Shown piece after piece: positions 9,042-17,698 of a stretch of DNA of 64,000 bases; the first letter of the stretch is position 1, and each line of letters begins with the position of its first letter. Under the pieces are notes generated by a model that searched no databases, had not been told where the DNA came from, and worked only from the letters and a program-made list of their open reading frames with translations. This DNA is from Alphaproteobacteria bacterium (GTDB lineage Bacteria; Pseudomonadota; Alphaproteobacteria; Rs-D84; CACZYB01). A program made the position numbers and the translations under genes. The DNA lies in assembly GCA_016297965.1 (NCBI GenBank), contig JAEDDP010000004.1:1-64000 (forward strand). The letters run 5' to 3'.

Positions 9042-9305
9042 ATGGCTGACCATAAATCTGCAAAAAAAAGAATTATTAGAAATGAAAAGAAGAGAGTTTC
9101 TAACAAAAGCCGTATGACAAAGATTCGTACTTTTGTAAAGAAAGTTTCTGAAATGATTATTGGTAAAAAAGATTCTGCTGAAATCAAAACAGGTCTTGCA
9201 AAAGCCAACAGTCAACTTGCAAAGGGTGTAAAACACGGTTTGGTTTCCAAAAAGAAAATGGCAAGAACTATGTCAAAATTGGCAAAACGTGCCTCTGCAA
9301 AATAA
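9042..9305 (+). CDS. rpsT: 30S ribosomal protein S20
   Basis: S20 binds 16S rRNA during small-subunit assembly. The 87-residue basic protein starts MADHKSAKKRIIRNEKK and ends with KKKMARTMSKLAKRASAK, matching the family along its length. It is preceded by GAAAGGA and lies 33 bp after rpsI, making it the third gene of this unit. A strong intrinsic terminator follows at 9330. In many bacteria rpsT stands alone or near dnaA; its place behind rplM-rpsI is a local arrangement. Confidence 0.95.
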   Translation: MADHKSAKKRIIRNEKKRVSNKSRMTKIRTFVKKVSEMIIGKKDSAEIKTGLAKANSQLAKGVKHGLVSKKKMARTMSKLAKRASAK

Positions 9306-9329
9306 GTAATTCTTTTTGAATTGAAAATT

Positions 9330-9361
9330 TCCCCACTAGTTTTTAAGGTGGGGATTTTTTT
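9330..9361 (+). terminator. Intrinsic terminator of rplM-rpsI-rpsT
   Basis: A 7-bp stem TCCCCAC/GTGGGGA (9330-9336 and 9348-9354) is followed by seven T. It ends the ribosomal operon. Confidence 0.8.
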
Positions 9362-9423
9362 ATTGAAACCTTCTTTTCATCCGTATCACCTCCCCAGTGA
9401 AAAATTCAATAAAATGAAACAAT

Positions 9424-9455
9424 AAAAAGCCTCCATTTGATGGAGGCATTTTATT
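9424..9455. terminator. Intrinsic terminator behind glyA, possibly bidirectional
   Basis: GCCTCCAT/ATGGAGGC (9429-9436 and 9440-9447) forms an 8-bp stem with a 3-base loop. It has a T-rich tail on the minus strand and a weaker one on the plus strand. It lies 20 bp past the glyA stop. Confidence 0.75.
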
Positions 9456-9474
9456 TGAAAGTAAAAAGTTATTT

Positions 9475-10749
9475 TTAATATATTGGATGTTTATCACAAA
9501 GTTTTATAACTTTTTGTCTTACAGATTTTATTGTTTCCGACTCAAAATCCTTATTTTTTACAAAGTCATCAATCACTTCGGTTATAAGGTTTGCCACTTC
9601 AACAACATCTTTCTCCTTAAATCCGCGGGTGGTTATCGCTGGGACACCAAGACGAATACCGGATGTTATTGATGGGGAATTTGGATCATTTGGAATACCG
9701 TTTTTATTGCAGGTGATTCCAGCATTTTCCAATGCCAAATCTGCCTCCTTACCGGTAATTCCTTTACTTCTTAAATCCACAAGGATAAGGTGAGTGTCTG
9801 TTCCTCCACTTACCAAATCAAAACCGTTTTTCATTAAGGTTTCGCCTAAAACCTTCGCATTTTTCAAAATCTGCTCGGCATATTCCTTCCATTCTGGACG
9901 AAGTATTTCACCAAATGCAACACATTTTCCTGCAATTATGTGTTCCAACGGGCCACCCTGAATTCCAGGAAATACAGCCTTATCAATCTTTTTTGCAATT
10001 TCTTCGGAATTGGTAAGTATCATTCCACCACGTGGACCACGCAAAGTCTTGTGTGTAGTTGTCGTAACAACATCGGCAATTCCAATTGGGCTTGGGATAA
10101 CACCACCGGCAACAAGTCCGGCAAAATGTGCCATATCAACCATTAAATATGCACCTACCTTATCCGCAATTTCACGGAATTTATTAAAGTTAACAAGGCG
10201 AGGGTAGGCCGATCCACCCGCAACAATAAGCTTTGGCTTATTTTCAAGTGCAAGTTTTTCAACCTGTTCATAATCAATATAGCCATCTTCCTTCACACCA
10301 TATTGAACAGAATGAAACCATTTTCCACTTATTGTTGGCTTTGCACCGTGTGTCAAATGTCCGCCGGCATCCAAGCTCATACCCATAATTGTATCGCCAG
10401 CATTAAGAAGGGCAAAAAATACGGCGGTGTTTGCCTGCGCTCCACTGTGCGGTTGAACATTCACAAACTTTGCACCAAAAATTTGTTTTGCACGTTCAAT
10501 ACAAAGGGTTTCCATTTCATCAATAAATTTACATCCCTGATAATAACGTCTTCCACTGTATCCTTCGGCATATTTGTTTGTAAGGATAGACCCCATCGCC
10601 TCCAATACAGCCTTTGATACAATGTTTTCAGAGGCAATAAGCTCTATACAATGTTGTTGGCGACCAAGTTCAGATTCTATAATATTATATACTACTGGGT
10701 CCGCATTTTTAAGATTATCTTTAAAGAAATTTACCACTTTTGCCTCCAT
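9475..10749 (-). CDS. glyA: Serine hydroxymethyltransferase
   Basis: This PLP enzyme interconverts serine and glycine and feeds one-carbon units to tetrahydrofolate. The 424-residue protein has the typical IELIASENIVSKAVLEA segment, YAEGYSGRRYYQG, the PLP-lysine motif TTTTHKTLRGPRGG, and the GVPAITTRGFKEKD end region. The start is ambiguous. The ATG at 10749 begins an ATGGAGG stretch, and GGAGG itself would serve a GTG at 10737 five bases later. Upstream of the ATG there is only a weak AGGA. It follows rpiB by six bases, so both are probably in one transcript, a frequent glyA-rpiB pairing. Confidence 0.95.
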   Translation of the reverse strand: MEAKVVNFFKDNLKNADPVVYNIIESELGRQQHCIELIASENIVSKAVLEAMGSILTNKYAEGYSGRRYYQGCKFIDEMETLCIERAKQIFGAKFVNVQPHSGAQANTAVFFALLNAGDTIMGMSLDAGGHLTHGAKPTISGKWFHSVQYGVKEDGYIDYEQVEKLALENKPKLIVAGGSAYPRLVNFNKFREIADKVGAYLMVDMAHFAGLVAGGVIPSPIGIADVVTTTTHKTLRGPRGGMILTNSEEIAKKIDKAVFPGIQGGPLEHIIAGKCVAFGEILRPEWKEYAEQILKNAKVLGETLMKNGFDLVSGGTDTHLILVDLRSKGITGKEADLALENAGITCNKNGIPNDPNSPSITSGIRLGVPAITTRGFKEKDVVEVANLITEVIDDFVKNKDFESETIKSVRQKVIKLCDKHPIY

Positions 10750-10755
10750 TTATTC

Positions 10756-11205
10756 CTATTTTGTTAATTGTTTTGAAAGTTTTTTAATCCGTTGCTTATG
10801 GCGTTCTTCGTTTGAAAATTCTGCGGAAAGAAAGGCGTTCAAAAAGTCCAAATTTTCCTTATTTTCAAACATTCTTCCTGCAAAAACAATCACATTTGCA
10901 TTATTATGCTGTCTTGCCAACTTTGCTTCATCAATGTTATAAAGAAGGGCGCCCCGAATAAAAGGATACCGATTTACCGCCATTGACATACCAACACCGG
11001 TTCCACAAATAAGTATCCCCAAATCATCTGGATTATTTCTTATGTGTTCTGCGACCTTATCCGCAATGTCCGGATAATCGCACGAAGCATGCGAATTTGT
11101 TCCAACATCATTTACATTAAAACCTTCATTTGATAAGTAAGTTTTAAAAAAGTCCTTTAAATCAAAACCGGCATGATCAGAACCAATAACAATATTTTGC
11201 TTCAT
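10756..11205 (-). CDS. rpiB: Ribose-5-phosphate isomerase B
   Basis: RpiB interconverts ribose 5-phosphate and ribulose 5-phosphate in the pentose phosphate pathway. Family motifs are GSDHAGFDLK at the start, DVGTNSHASCDYPD, the active-site ICGTGVGMSMAVNR, and RQHNNANVIVFAGR. I start it at 11205, not at the ATG 12 bases upstream, because that upstream ATG is part of ATGGAGGG, which serves as the ribosome binding site for the ATG that follows; the protein then begins MKQNIVIGSDHAG like its relatives. It sits between bactofilin and glyA on the minus strand, with 6 bp to glyA. Confidence 0.93.
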   Translation of the reverse strand: MKQNIVIGSDHAGFDLKDFFKTYLSNEGFNVNDVGTNSHASCDYPDIADKVAEHIRNNPDDLGILICGTGVGMSMAVNRYPFIRGALLYNIDEAKLARQHNNANVIVFAGRMFENKENLDFLNAFLSAEFSNEERHKQRIKKLSKQLTK

Positions 11206-11221
11206 TACACCCTCCATTTAT

Positions 11222-11560
11222 TTAATTTCTTTTTTGTTTTACCTCACCACTGACAAAGGCACCATTTTCAATGGAAATATCTTTGTGTGTGATGTTTCCA
11301 TTTATTCTAGCCGATGGACCAAGATATACGGAAACGGCATCAATGTTTCCTTCAACACTTCCATGCACAACAATTTTTTCGGCACGAATGATGTTGCTTT
11401 TTATTTTACCATTTATTCCAACAATAATTGTCTTACAGTCAACATCACCTTCAATAACTCCATCAACATAAACTTCGGAATCTGACTTCACATTTCCGAC
11501 AATTACCATTGTGTTGCTTATTAAACTTGAAGGTGTAATTTTTTTTGATAATCCAAACAT
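11222..11560 (-). CDS. Bactofilin (polymer-forming cytoskeletal protein)
   Basis: Bactofilins polymerise without nucleotide and scaffold envelope enzymes at chosen sites. The 112-residue protein starts with a short hydrophobic/basic tail, then has the beta-helical repeat core at about 15-105. Each turn is of the type VIVGNVKSDSEVYVDGVIEGDV, with VHGSVEGNI, ARINGNI and FVSGEV repeats. It lies ten bases after an M23 peptidase gene. This peptidase-bactofilin pairing recurs widely, for example csd1-ccmA in Helicobacter and LmdC with bactofilin in Caulobacter-related bacteria, so it probably positions that peptidase. GGAGGA precedes the ATG. Confidence 0.9.
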   Translation of the reverse strand: MFGLSKKITPSSLISNTMVIVGNVKSDSEVYVDGVIEGDVDCKTIIVGINGKIKSNIIRAEKIVVHGSVEGNIDAVSVYLGPSARINGNITHKDISIENGAFVSGEVKQKRN

Positions 11561-11569
11561 AAAATCCTC

Positions 11570-12886
11570 CTATTTATCCTTATTATCAACCTTAACAAAA
11601 GCGTATGGGTTTAATGCGCGAGAGTTGTGTCGCACCTCATAATGAAGATGCGGTCCGGTACTTCTTCCTGTTGAACCGGCAAGCCCAACCTTTGTTCCAT
11701 CTTCAATAATATCACCTTTTTGAACGGAAACCTTGCTTAGGTGTCCGTACAGTGTGGTAAATCCCAAACCGTGGTCAACTTCAACGGCATAGCCATAATC
11801 ACCGCGTTTTCCCGCCTGTATCACCTTACCGGGAGCGGTTGCATAAAGTGGTATTCCTTCCTTTCCACGGAAATCTATACCACTGTGCATTGCCGGAGTT
11901 TTGAAAAATGGGTCAGAGCGAACCCCATAATGCGATGTGATTCTCATTTTTTTCACCGGCGCACCAAGTGGAAGCATCATTTTTGCCCGTGAAAGTCCTT
12001 CCCACAAATTCACCTTTATGTTTGCATCCTTAAATTTTTTATTAAGTTCTTCATCGGAAAGGTTAAGGTCCTTTAACGGAATATAACGACCGCCAAGACC
12101 TTCACCATCTTCACTTTGAACTTTTTTAACTAATCTGTTTCGGTTTTTAAGGTTCACCTGTGAAAGGACAATATCAATCTTTGAAAGGGTGTTTTCAATA
12201 TCCTTTATACTGTCATCGGCAAGAACCGATACTTTATCTATAAGGTTGTCTTGCAATTGCTTCATATCGGAAAGTGTTTTTTCTAATTTATCATTTTTGT
12301 TTTTCAAATAAACATTTTCATTAAGGGCAATGTTTTTTTCCAATTCACTTTTCGTATTTGAATATGATGCCCGCCGTGGGTTTACATTCGCCCACTTTAT
12401 CCCCTTTGTAAGGTCGTTAAGGCTTGAATTTACATAATTAAGTTCACTTGAAAGGAGCATTCTGTTTTTTATCAAATTATCCTTTTCAAGTCGTGAAAGT
12501 TTTTCATCTTTTTCAAGTAAAGCAATGATATTATTATGGTTTGCCTCTAATTTCTTATTGATACTTGAAATTGCGTCCTTATATGCCTTTATATCAGATA
12601 CAACCTTGTTGAATTTGTTCCGGGCATCCTGAACTTGTTCATCCTTTGCCGATAAAACATAGGAGTTTGTAAGGTAAACCTTTGTTGTGAAAATCGTCCA
12701 ATAGCAAAGCCCCACAACGGCAACAACGAACACAGATTGAAAAACAGGTGAAAATTTGTAATAAACAAGCTTTCCATTTTTATTTGTAATAAAAACTCGT
12801 TCCTTGAAAACAAGGTGGAAAACATTACTTAATCTTTCAAACAGGCTTTTCTTTTCTGGGTGTTTTTTTAAAATTATTTTTTTCAC
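11570..12886 (-). CDS. M23 family (LytM-type) peptidoglycan endopeptidase, membrane-anchored
   Basis: The 438-residue protein has a cytoplasmic N-terminus, one membrane segment at 47-68, a long periplasmic coiled coil (about 75-240) and a LytM/M23 domain at about 312-430. Zinc ligands are visible as HSGIDF (His and Asp) and HLHYE, with the YGHLS segment between them. The domain therefore looks catalytically intact and should cut peptidoglycan cross-links. The adjacent bactofilin gene suggests it is recruited to a defined cell site. It is upstream in the same minus-strand run as bactofilin-rpiB-glyA. Start chosen at the ATG with AAGGAGAAGG upstream. Confidence 0.9.
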   Translation of the reverse strand: MKKIILKKHPEKKSLFERLSNVFHLVFKERVFITNKNGKLVYYKFSPVFQSVFVVAVVGLCYWTIFTTKVYLTNSYVLSAKDEQVQDARNKFNKVVSDIKAYKDAISSINKKLEANHNNIIALLEKDEKLSRLEKDNLIKNRMLLSSELNYVNSSLNDLTKGIKWANVNPRRASYSNTKSELEKNIALNENVYLKNKNDKLEKTLSDMKQLQDNLIDKVSVLADDSIKDIENTLSKIDIVLSQVNLKNRNRLVKKVQSEDGEGLGGRYIPLKDLNLSDEELNKKFKDANIKVNLWEGLSRAKMMLPLGAPVKKMRITSHYGVRSDPFFKTPAMHSGIDFRGKEGIPLYATAPGKVIQAGKRGDYGYAVEVDHGLGFTTLYGHLSKVSVQKGDIIEDGTKVGLAGSTGRSTGPHLHYEVRHNSRALNPYAFVKVDNKDK

Positions 12887-12940
12887 TTTTCCTTCTCCTT
12901 GTGTTTCATTTTAACATTGGAAAATTTTTATTCAATCATA

Positions 12941-13906
12941 TTATTGTACCGATTTTTTATCCGGATAGAATGTGAATACAATATTTTTCCAATCCTGATA
13001 AAATTCAACCGGTAAATTGTATGGACTGCAAATAATAAGGGCACGTTTCGCACTGTCTGCCACTGCCTTAAACCAAGGCGATGAAGAATAATCATCCTTA
13101 TTTAAAATTTCAATTGAGTTCACATTTCCATCCGGCGATATTGCGGTCCGGATAACAATTTTCATATCCTTCACACCCTTTGCTCCGGGGTCAAGGTGCC
13201 AACACGAACGAAGTTTTATTCTTATCGCATCAATGTATGAAACAGCCATTTGTTTTTTGATAAAGTCGCTGGTTGAACCTTTTTGATAACCATTTACACC
13301 AAAATCCACACCGGCAGATTCAATTCCCTTTTTAATTTCAACGGTTTGTTCCTTTATAACCTTTTTTTCTTGCTTTTCCTTCACATTCTTTTCGGTTCTT
13401 TTCAATCCATCAACCGATGCCAAAAGGTCATCCAAACCACCCATTCGTTCATCGGCAAGATTTTTTTGTGGAACTTCCTTCTTTACCTCTTCTTTTTTAA
13501 CTTCTTTTTCCGTTTCAATAAAATCTCCAACATTATCCTTTGCCTTTTCCTGTTTAACCTCAGCTTTTTCAGGGGCCTTTTCAGGTTTTGGCGCAACTTC
13601 CGGCGCAAAAAATTCTTCCTTTTTCACCTCTGGCTTTTGCTTTTCAACCATCTTTTTTGATGGAGCAGGGGGAAGAACTGTTTCCTTTCCAATTACCAAA
13701 TTATCCAAATCAACGATAATTGGTTCATCGTACCGTGCCTGCGGAATAAAGGAATGTACACGAATATACGGACTTACCATTATAAGGATAAGAAAAAATA
13801 TGTGAAGAATAACGGAAATAACAAAGCCATCCCTTAAAAAAGGAGGAATCTTGTCAAGTCCGATAAATTCGGAAAAATTTATTTTTTTTAATTCAACTCT
13901 TCTCAT
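12941..13906 (-). CDS. tolA: TolA-like periplasm-spanning protein
   Basis: TolA joins the TolQR motor in the inner membrane to TolB-Pal at the outer membrane and helps outer-membrane constriction. The 321-residue protein has one N-terminal membrane segment (about 28-46), a long Lys/Glu/Pro-rich stretch (about 70-190), and a C-terminal TonB/TolA-like domain (about 215-321). That domain includes SCWHLDPGAKGVKDMKIVIRTAISPDGNV. It starts two bases after tolR ends, the third gene of tolQ-tolR-tolA. tolB and pal, which usually follow, are not in this place. The C-terminal family was judged by pattern, so a TonB-like role is an alternative. Confidence 0.82.
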   Translation of the reverse strand: MRRVELKKINFSEFIGLDKIPPFLRDGFVISVILHIFFLILIMVSPYIRVHSFIPQARYDEPIIVDLDNLVIGKETVLPPAPSKKMVEKQKPEVKKEEFFAPEVAPKPEKAPEKAEVKQEKAKDNVGDFIETEKEVKKEEVKKEVPQKNLADERMGGLDDLLASVDGLKRTEKNVKEKQEKKVIKEQTVEIKKGIESAGVDFGVNGYQKGSTSDFIKKQMAVSYIDAIRIKLRSCWHLDPGAKGVKDMKIVIRTAISPDGNVNSIEILNKDDYSSSPWFKAVADSAKRALIICSPYNLPVEFYQDWKNIVFTFYPDKKSVQ

Positions 13907-13908
13907 AT

Positions 13909-14325
13909 TTATTTTTTTGTTATTGGTTCTGTTTTAAGTCCAACTTTTTTGAATCCTGCGGATTTAAGACTTCCCATAACTTCAACAATTCGTCCATAAT
14001 GTGTTTTTGTATCCCCGCTTATTACAATGGAAAGTTTTGGATTTTGTTTAAGCATATAAAGAAGTTTTTTGTTAAGTTTTGCCATCGCCACTTCTTCCTT
14101 GCCAATAAAAATTCGCCCATTTTTATCAATGGTAATATCCACTGCCTTTTCCGCCCCCTCTATGGCTGTTTTACCACCCTTTGGAAGGTCAACACTCATT
14201 CCTGTGGTAAGCATCGGGGCCGTTACCATAAAAACAGACATCAAAATACTCATTACGTCAATCATAGATGTAAGGTTGATTTCCGGCTTTATGTGATTAC
14301 GTTTTTTATATTTATTTACAATCAT
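13909..14325 (-). CDS. tolR: TolR (ExbD/TolR family biopolymer transporter)
   Basis: TolR forms the ion-driven motor with TolQ. The protein has the ExbD/TolR start (INLTSMIDVMSILMSVFMV) with the conserved membrane Asp in MIDVM, VDLPKGG after the membrane segment, and a periplasmic domain ending in KVGLKTEPI. I start it at the ATG at 14325. A GTG two codons upstream (14331) is only one base from AGGAT, whereas the ATG is seven bases from AGGA. The gap to tolQ is nine bases and to tolA two bases. Confidence 0.92.
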   Translation of the reverse strand: MIVNKYKKRNHIKPEINLTSMIDVMSILMSVFMVTAPMLTTGMSVDLPKGGKTAIEGAEKAVDITIDKNGRIFIGKEEVAMAKLNKKLLYMLKQNPKLSIVISGDTKTHYGRIVEVMGSLKSAGFKKVGLKTEPITKK

Positions 14326-14334
14326 CAGCACATC

Positions 14335-15033
14335 CTATCCATTGATATTTTCATCAATCTGTCTGGAAATAATAGCGGTAAATTCGCCGGAAAAGGCCTC
14401 CAACTTTGAATTATATGCTGTCAAATCAGAAGTTATCTTGTTGTACCCAATAACCGCCGGAATTGCCACAATCAAACCCAAAGCGGTGGTTGAAAGGGCA
14501 GTTGCAATACCCGGTGCAATAACACCTAATGTAGTACTACTTGACGCACCAATTGCGGAAAAGCTACTCATAATTCCCCAAATTGTTCCAAATAATCCAA
14601 CAAGGGGGGCAATACTTCCAATCATAGAAAGGAAATCAATTCTTTGTTCCAACTTTCCCATTTCTCGTTCAATAGTTATATCCATAACCTTTTCAATTCG
14701 TTCATGAAGGTTTGCCGTTTTTGAAACGTTGTTCTTACTCCTTAAAAGTGAAGAAGATTTTTTCCATTCTTTCATTGCTGCAATAAAAACAATCGCCATT
14801 GGGTCAACAGCCTTTGACCGAAGGGAATTAAACAATTCCTCCAACGAACCGCCACTCCAAAATTTTCTTTCAAATGCGAAACTTTGAGTTTTTATTTTTT
14901 TCAAGGTAAAAGTTTTTTCAATAATTATGGCCCAGGCATATATTGACGCAAGGACAAGCATTATTGATGTGAACCTTGTCATTAAATCCGATTGTGTAAA
15001 AAGACCAAACAATGAAAAAGTTGATGCTTCCAT
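14335..15033 (-). CDS. tolQ: TolQ (MotA/TolQ/ExbB proton channel)
   Basis: TolQ is the membrane stator of the Tol-Pal motor. The 232-residue protein shows three membrane segments at about 19-39, 133-158 and 170-197. The conserved SMIGSIAPLVGLFGTIWGIM and TALSTTALGLIVAIPAVIGYN stretches mark the second and third. It is the first gene of the tolQ-tolR-tolA run. ACTCC upstream on the plus strand reads GGAGT before the ATG. ybgC, often ahead of tolQ, is missing. No clear promoter stands out upstream. Confidence 0.93.
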   Translation of the reverse strand: MEASTFSLFGLFTQSDLMTRFTSIMLVLASIYAWAIIIEKTFTLKKIKTQSFAFERKFWSGGSLEELFNSLRSKAVDPMAIVFIAAMKEWKKSSSLLRSKNNVSKTANLHERIEKVMDITIEREMGKLEQRIDFLSMIGSIAPLVGLFGTIWGIMSSFSAIGASSSTTLGVIAPGIATALSTTALGLIVAIPAVIGYNKITSDLTAYNSKLEAFSGEFTAIISRQIDENING

Positions 15034-15135
15034 TTTTATACTCCTATATCAATTTGTTAACTGTATTTTTATCCCATTATTTCCCAAAAAACAAGAATAT
15101 ATTTTTTTTGGGAATACAAATCCTTTTCCCGCCCG

Positions 15136-15216
15136 TGTCATTCCGAACTTGTTTCGGAATCTTTTACCTGTACCTCGTGTTTTTTCCAAAGATTCTGAAA
15201 CAAGTTCAGGATGACA
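15136..15216. repeat. 81-bp imperfect inverted repeat (dispersed palindromic element)
   Basis: The left arm (15136-15164, beginning TGTCATTCCGAACTTGTTTC) and the right arm (15188-15216, ending CAAGTTCAGGATGACA) are inverted copies of about 29 bases with three mismatches around a 23-base centre. The motif GTCATCCTGAACTTGTTTCA is of a kind seen as intergenic repeats in many proteobacteria. A diverged half-copy is at 32493-32540. RNA from it would form a long hairpin. Confidence 0.75.
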
Positions 15217-15660
15217 GGTTGGGGCTTAGGGATGACGGTCCCGTTGAGGGTTTTGCAGTCTCTGACTACACCAACCTCTGCCTCCCGCATCATTCGAAAA
15301 CCTTTCTATTATATTTTTCCACATAAGAAAATATTTGTAATAGTTTGTATGTTGTTTGTATCAGGTTGTAATAGATTAATGTGTGATATGAAATCACCGA
15401 ATGATATGATAGAGAATGAATTGCAAATATGTTCTCGTATACTCTTATCTTCCAGGAGGCGGTAGTTTGTCGCATAATATATATTATGATGCATTATCAA
15501 TCCTATACACCGCAGAAAACCTTAATTCTTAAATTTCAATTTATAAACATAATAAAAAATATTGTTATAGTTTATTTACCAATAAAATTTCGCCGGCAAA
15601 TAAAAATTCAAAATATTTCACACTGATATTTTCCTTAAATTAAAAAGTATCACAAAAATA

Positions 15661-15690
15661 AAGGACCGCCAAAAGACAGTCCCTTATTTA
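15661..15690 (-). terminator. Possible terminator behind groEL
   Basis: On the minus strand AAGGGAC and GTCCTT can pair with one bulge, followed by a T-rich stretch. The stem is weak, but the position 20 bp past the groEL stop is right. Confidence 0.4.
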
Positions 15691-15710
15691 TTTGAAATGA
15701 AAGTTTTACT

Positions 15711-17366
15711 TTAAAAACCACCCATTCCGCCCATACCACCAGCAGACATTCCTGCCATATCATGACAACCACATTTGTCTTTTTCTGGTGCTTCGGCAAT
15801 CATTGCCTCGGTTGTAAGAAGAAGTCCTGAAACCGAACTTGCATCTTGTAAAGCACAACGAACAACCTTTGCTGGGTCAATAATACCTGCATTCAACATA
15901 TCAACAAATTCGCCATTTTGGGCGTTATATCCAAAGTTCATATTTGAATTTTCAAGTATTTTTCCAACAATAACTGCTCCATCAACACCCGCATTCGCAC
16001 AAATTTGACGGATAGGAGCTGACAAAGCCTTTCTTATGATATTTACACCGGCCTTTTGATCTTCGTTTGCGGTTTCAATGCTATCAAGTACAGTTTCCGA
16101 ACGAAGAAGTGTTATTCCACCGCCGGCAACAATACCTTCTTCAACTGCGGCACGAGTAGCAGCCAAGGCATCATCAACACGATCTTTCTTTTCCTTTACT
16201 TCAATTTCCGAAGATCCACCAATCTTTATAACGGCAACACCGCCAGCAAGACGAGCAAGTCTTTCTTGAAGTTTTTCCTTATCATAATCTGATGTTGCAT
16301 TTTCTATGGATGAACGAATTTCCGCACATCTTGCTTCAATAGCGGATTTTTCACCAACACCATCAACAATAGTTGTATTTTCCTTATCAACAACAATTTT
16401 CTTTGCACTGCCAAGGAAATCTGGGGTTACATTTTCAAGTTTCATTCCCAAATCTTCGGAAACAACTGTTGCACCGGTCAAAATTGCAATATCCTTTAAC
16501 ATTTCCTTTCTTCTATCGCCAAAACCAGGAGCCTTTACCGCAACAATTTTAAGTCCGGCACGAATACGGTTTACAACTAATGTTGCCAATGCTTCACCTT
16601 CAACATCTTCGGCAATGATTAACAAAGGTCTTGCACTTTGTGCGGAACTTTCAAGTATAGGAAGAATTGGTTGCAAACTTGAAATCTTTCCCTCTGTTAT
16701 AAGGATTGCAGGATTTTCATATTCGCAATTCATTTTTTCGGCATTTGTTATAAAGTAAGGGGACAAATAACCGCGGTCAAATTGCATTCCTTCAACAACT
16801 TCAACTTCGGTTTCCATACCCTTTGCCTCTTCAACGGTAATAACACCTTCCTTGCCAACTTTTTCCATAGCAGAGGCAATCTTGCCACCAATATCTTTGT
16901 CGCCATTTGCGGATATAGTTGCAATTTGGGCGATTTCTTCATCTTTTGAAATCTTTTTTGAACGCTTTGCCAAATCGGCAACAACTGCATCAACAGCCTT
17001 ATCAATACCGCGTTTTAAATCCATTGGATTCATTCCTGCGGCAACCATTTTCACACCTTCGGAGAAAATAGCCTGAGTTAATACAGTAGCAGTAGTTGTA
17101 CCATCACCGGCATCTGTTGCTGCCTTTGATGCAACTTCCTTTACTGCCTTTGCTCCCATATTTTCAAATGGATCCTTTAAATCAGTAGTTTCCTTTGCAA
17201 CAGTTACACCATCCTTTGTAATTTTTGGTGCACCATAGGACTTATCAATCATAACATTACGACCCTTTGGTCCCAAGGTTACCTTAACTGCATTTGCAAG
17301 AGTATCAACTCCTGCCTTCATTTTATTTCTTGCATCTGCACCGAATTGAATAATTTTTGTTGTCAT
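15711..17366 (-). CDS. groEL: Chaperonin GroEL
   Basis: GroEL forms the double-ring folding chamber that works with GroES and ATP. The 551-residue protein is complete. It starts TTKIIQFGADARNKMKAGV, has the ATP-site DGVTVAKE and AGDGTTTATVL motifs, ALATLVVNRIRAGL, VGGGITLLR-type sequence (GGGITLLRSE), and the C-terminal GGM repeat tail ending GGMGGMGGF. An unusual CGCHD sequence precedes the tail. It starts 10 bases after groES. No CIRCE operator is visible ahead of the pair. Confidence 0.98.
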   Translation of the reverse strand: MTTKIIQFGADARNKMKAGVDTLANAVKVTLGPKGRNVMIDKSYGAPKITKDGVTVAKETTDLKDPFENMGAKAVKEVASKAATDAGDGTTTATVLTQAIFSEGVKMVAAGMNPMDLKRGIDKAVDAVVADLAKRSKKISKDEEIAQIATISANGDKDIGGKIASAMEKVGKEGVITVEEAKGMETEVEVVEGMQFDRGYLSPYFITNAEKMNCEYENPAILITEGKISSLQPILPILESSAQSARPLLIIAEDVEGEALATLVVNRIRAGLKIVAVKAPGFGDRRKEMLKDIAILTGATVVSEDLGMKLENVTPDFLGSAKKIVVDKENTTIVDGVGEKSAIEARCAEIRSSIENATSDYDKEKLQERLARLAGGVAVIKIGGSSEIEVKEKKDRVDDALAATRAAVEEGIVAGGGITLLRSETVLDSIETANEDQKAGVNIIRKALSAPIRQICANAGVDGAVIVGKILENSNMNFGYNAQNGEFVDMLNAGIIDPAKVVRCALQDASSVSGLLLTTEAMIAEAPEKDKCGCHDMAGMSAGGMGGMGGF

Positions 17367-17376
17367 AATTACCTCC

Positions 17377-17667
17377 CTATTCTTCTATTATGCCAAGGAC
17401 ATCTGTTTCCTTCATAATAAGTCTGTCCTTTCCATCAAGTTTAATTTCTGTACCACCCCATTTTGAAAAAAGCACAACATCACCAACCTTTAAACACATT
17501 GGTTGTCTTTCTCCATTTTCAAGAACGGCACCATCACCAATTGCAAGCACACGACCGCGAGAAGGTTTTTCCTTTGCAGTATCAGGAATGATTATACCAC
17601 CCTTTGTTGTTGTTTCGTCTTCAAGTCTTTCAACAAGAATGTTATTAAATAACGGTTTAAAATTCAT
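17377..17667 (-). CDS. groES: Co-chaperonin GroES
   Basis: GroES is the lid of the GroEL chamber. The protein has the family pattern FKPLFNNILVERLEDE at the start, a mobile-loop region KGGIIIPDTAKEKPSRG, VLFSKWGGTEIKLDGKD, and a C-terminal MKETDVLGII. I start it at 17667. The ATG 12 bases upstream belongs to ATGGAGG, the ribosome binding site, five bases ahead of this ATG. A TTGAAA/TATATA promoter precedes it, and a copy of the 108-bp repeat lies 92 bp upstream. Confidence 0.95.
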   Translation of the reverse strand: MNFKPLFNNILVERLEDETTTKGGIIIPDTAKEKPSRGRVLAIGDGAVLENGERQPMCLKVGDVVLFSKWGGTEIKLDGKDRLIMKETDVLGIIEE

Positions 17668-17698
17668 AATAACCTCCATCTTTTTTATTACAGACTTT

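Larger units (their letters stand above)
15034..15710. other. 677-bp gene-free stretch between tolQ and groEL
   Basis: It holds the long inverted repeat at 15136-15216 and a weak terminator behind groEL. The remaining open frames are short and lack ribosome binding sites or a protein-like start. One plus-strand frame near 15320-15465 looks lipoprotein-like (FVSGC) but has no usable start. I see no convincing gene. Confidence 0.6.

Noticed and set aside
15320..15465. Lipoprotein-like frame (hydrophobic stretch then FVSGC) in the tolQ-groEL gap
   Set aside because: No ATG, GTG or TTG stands before the hydrophobic part in a sensible place and no ribosome site is present, so it cannot be supported as a gene.
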